Below are positions 4,577-5,151 of a stretch of DNA of 5,151 nt, piece after piece. Source of the DNA: JBAZWE01 sp041658605 (GTDB lineage: Bacteria; Actinomycetota; Thermoleophilia; BMS3ABIN01); contig JBAZZU010000061.1 of NCBI GenBank assembly GCA_041658605.1, forward strand, positions 1 through 5,151. The letters are read 5' to 3'. The notes below the pieces were generated by a model. That model had not been told where the DNA came from. It did no database searches and worked only from the letters and a program-made list of their open reading frames with translations. The translations under genes were made by a program, and so were the position numbers. The stretch's first letter is position 1. Each line of letters starts with the position of its first letter.

Positions 4577-5151
4577 GTTGACGCCAGGTTCCATGCTGCA
4601 AGATGCGCCATTTTCGCTGTTGGCCGGCGGACTCTACCGGTGCGATCCATCGTGGGACAAGCCTGCGGATGGGATCGATCAGTGCTACAAGCTGTATCTT
4701 CCCATTCGAGGGCAAGCCCGACTGACGCTGGATGCGCAAGACATCGTACTGCGGCCAGGCCATGCCTATCTTATCCCAGGGTATCACCTAGTGCGGCAAG
4801 AATGCGCGCGGCGGATGGACGTGTATTGGCTGCACTTCGTCCCCGAATCACTTCCGCTGGGGTTTCTTCTGTCGCACGTAACGCGAGTGCATTCGTATGG
4901 CGGCGGTGCGTTGGAGTATTGGCGGCCTACGTGCAAAGAGTTGCCCCGACTGTTTGAGAACGGCTCTCGCGGACTGTTCTATCGGGTGCAGGCGATGCTA
5001 ATGGATCTGGTCGCGCAGGTGTTGGAAACCTACAGTCTCGGCCACGTCGCCGCCGTCGATCCGGTATTTGAGCGGCTCAAGCCGGCGATTACGTTTATGG
5101 ACCAGCATCTGCTGGAGAACCCCAGGCTGGCAGACATCGCCAAGGCGGTCC
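4575..5151 (+). CDS. AraC-family transcriptional regulator, N-terminal part (runs off the right edge)
   Basis: The visible 192 residues match a cupin-type ligand-sensing domain followed by the beginning of an AraC helix-turn-helix domain. Residues about 10-100 are beta-rich with typical cupin wording (YKLYLPIRGQARLTLDAQ, VLRPGHAYLIPGYH, DVYWLHF). About 125-165 is a helical linker. AITFMDQHLLENPRLADIAKAV, from about 171, is the first helix and the start of the first helix-turn-helix. A complete protein would be about 280-300 residues, so roughly 100 are missing. It is divergent from the symporter and would be a local activator or repressor responding to the imported sugar. The ATG at 4575 lies about 8 bases after a perfect TATAAT, so translation is either leaderless there or begins at the ATG at 4593 with a weak AGG upstream. 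The ligand is unknown. Confidence 0.88.
   Translation, partial: MLTPGSMLQDAPFSLLAGGLYRCDPSWDKPADGIDQCYKLYLPIRGQARLTLDAQDIVLRPGHAYLIPGYHLVRQECARRMDVYWLHFVPESLPLGFLLSHVTRVHSYGGGALEYWRPTCKELPRLFENGSRGLFYRVQAMLMDLVAQVLETYSLGHVAAVDPVFERLKPAITFMDQHLLENPRLADIAKAV

Noticed and set aside
4475..4594. 40-residue N-terminal extension of the symporter from an ATG at 4594
   Set aside because: It has no family resemblance, crosses the promoter and first codons of the divergent regulator, and precedes the usual short N-terminus.
4538..4957. 139-residue plus-strand reading frame overlapping the AraC gene
   Set aside because: It is in another frame from the cupin/HTH protein, which stays open to the window edge and has recognisable domain wording.

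Overview
The window looks like chromosomal DNA from a planctomycete or a close relative in the PVC group. This is an inference from three things: the moderately GC-rich coding sequence, TGAATGN/CATTCAN heptad repeats of a kind I recall from intergenic spacers in that group, and an IS110-family transposase plus an SGLT-type symporter with familiar wording. No rRNA or other taxonomic marker is present, so this stays tentative.

Layout from left to right. (1) 1-603, minus strand: the first 201 residues of the chromosome condensation ATPase SMC, cut by the window edge. (2) 604-1018: a gene-free spacer. It holds a ten-G tract touching the smc start codon, a large inverted array of heptad repeats, a 12-bp perfect palindrome and a terminator-like hairpin. 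(3) 1019-1222, minus: a 67-residue protein with two predicted membrane segments and a strong ribosome binding site. (4) about 1243-2707: an IS110-family insertion sequence carrying one DEDD transposase gene on the minus strand. Its roughly 190-bp upstream non-coding end has the position, length and internally duplicated architecture expected of a bridge RNA. (5) 2780-4474, minus: a 564-residue sodium/sugar symporter of the SGLT branch of the SSS family. (6) 4575-5151, plus: the N-terminal 192 residues of a divergently transcribed AraC-family regulator, cut by the right edge.

How the parts fit together. The regulator and the symporter are divergent and share a short intergenic region with a good promoter and a 21-bp-spaced direct repeat, so the regulator probably controls uptake of a sugar-like substrate. 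Joining the two flanks of the insertion sequence at their shared 9-bp motif places the small membrane protein gene about 100 bp downstream of the symporter on the same strand. The element therefore appears to have landed between two genes of one transcription unit, beside a hairpin.

The most noteworthy item is the insertion sequence end. It contains two 22-nt copies that agree at 19 positions, plus a segment complementary to the motif at both element boundaries. This fits a target loop and a donor loop in an RNA-guided recombinase system. The family-level principle is known; this particular RNA, its guides and its target are read here from sequence only.
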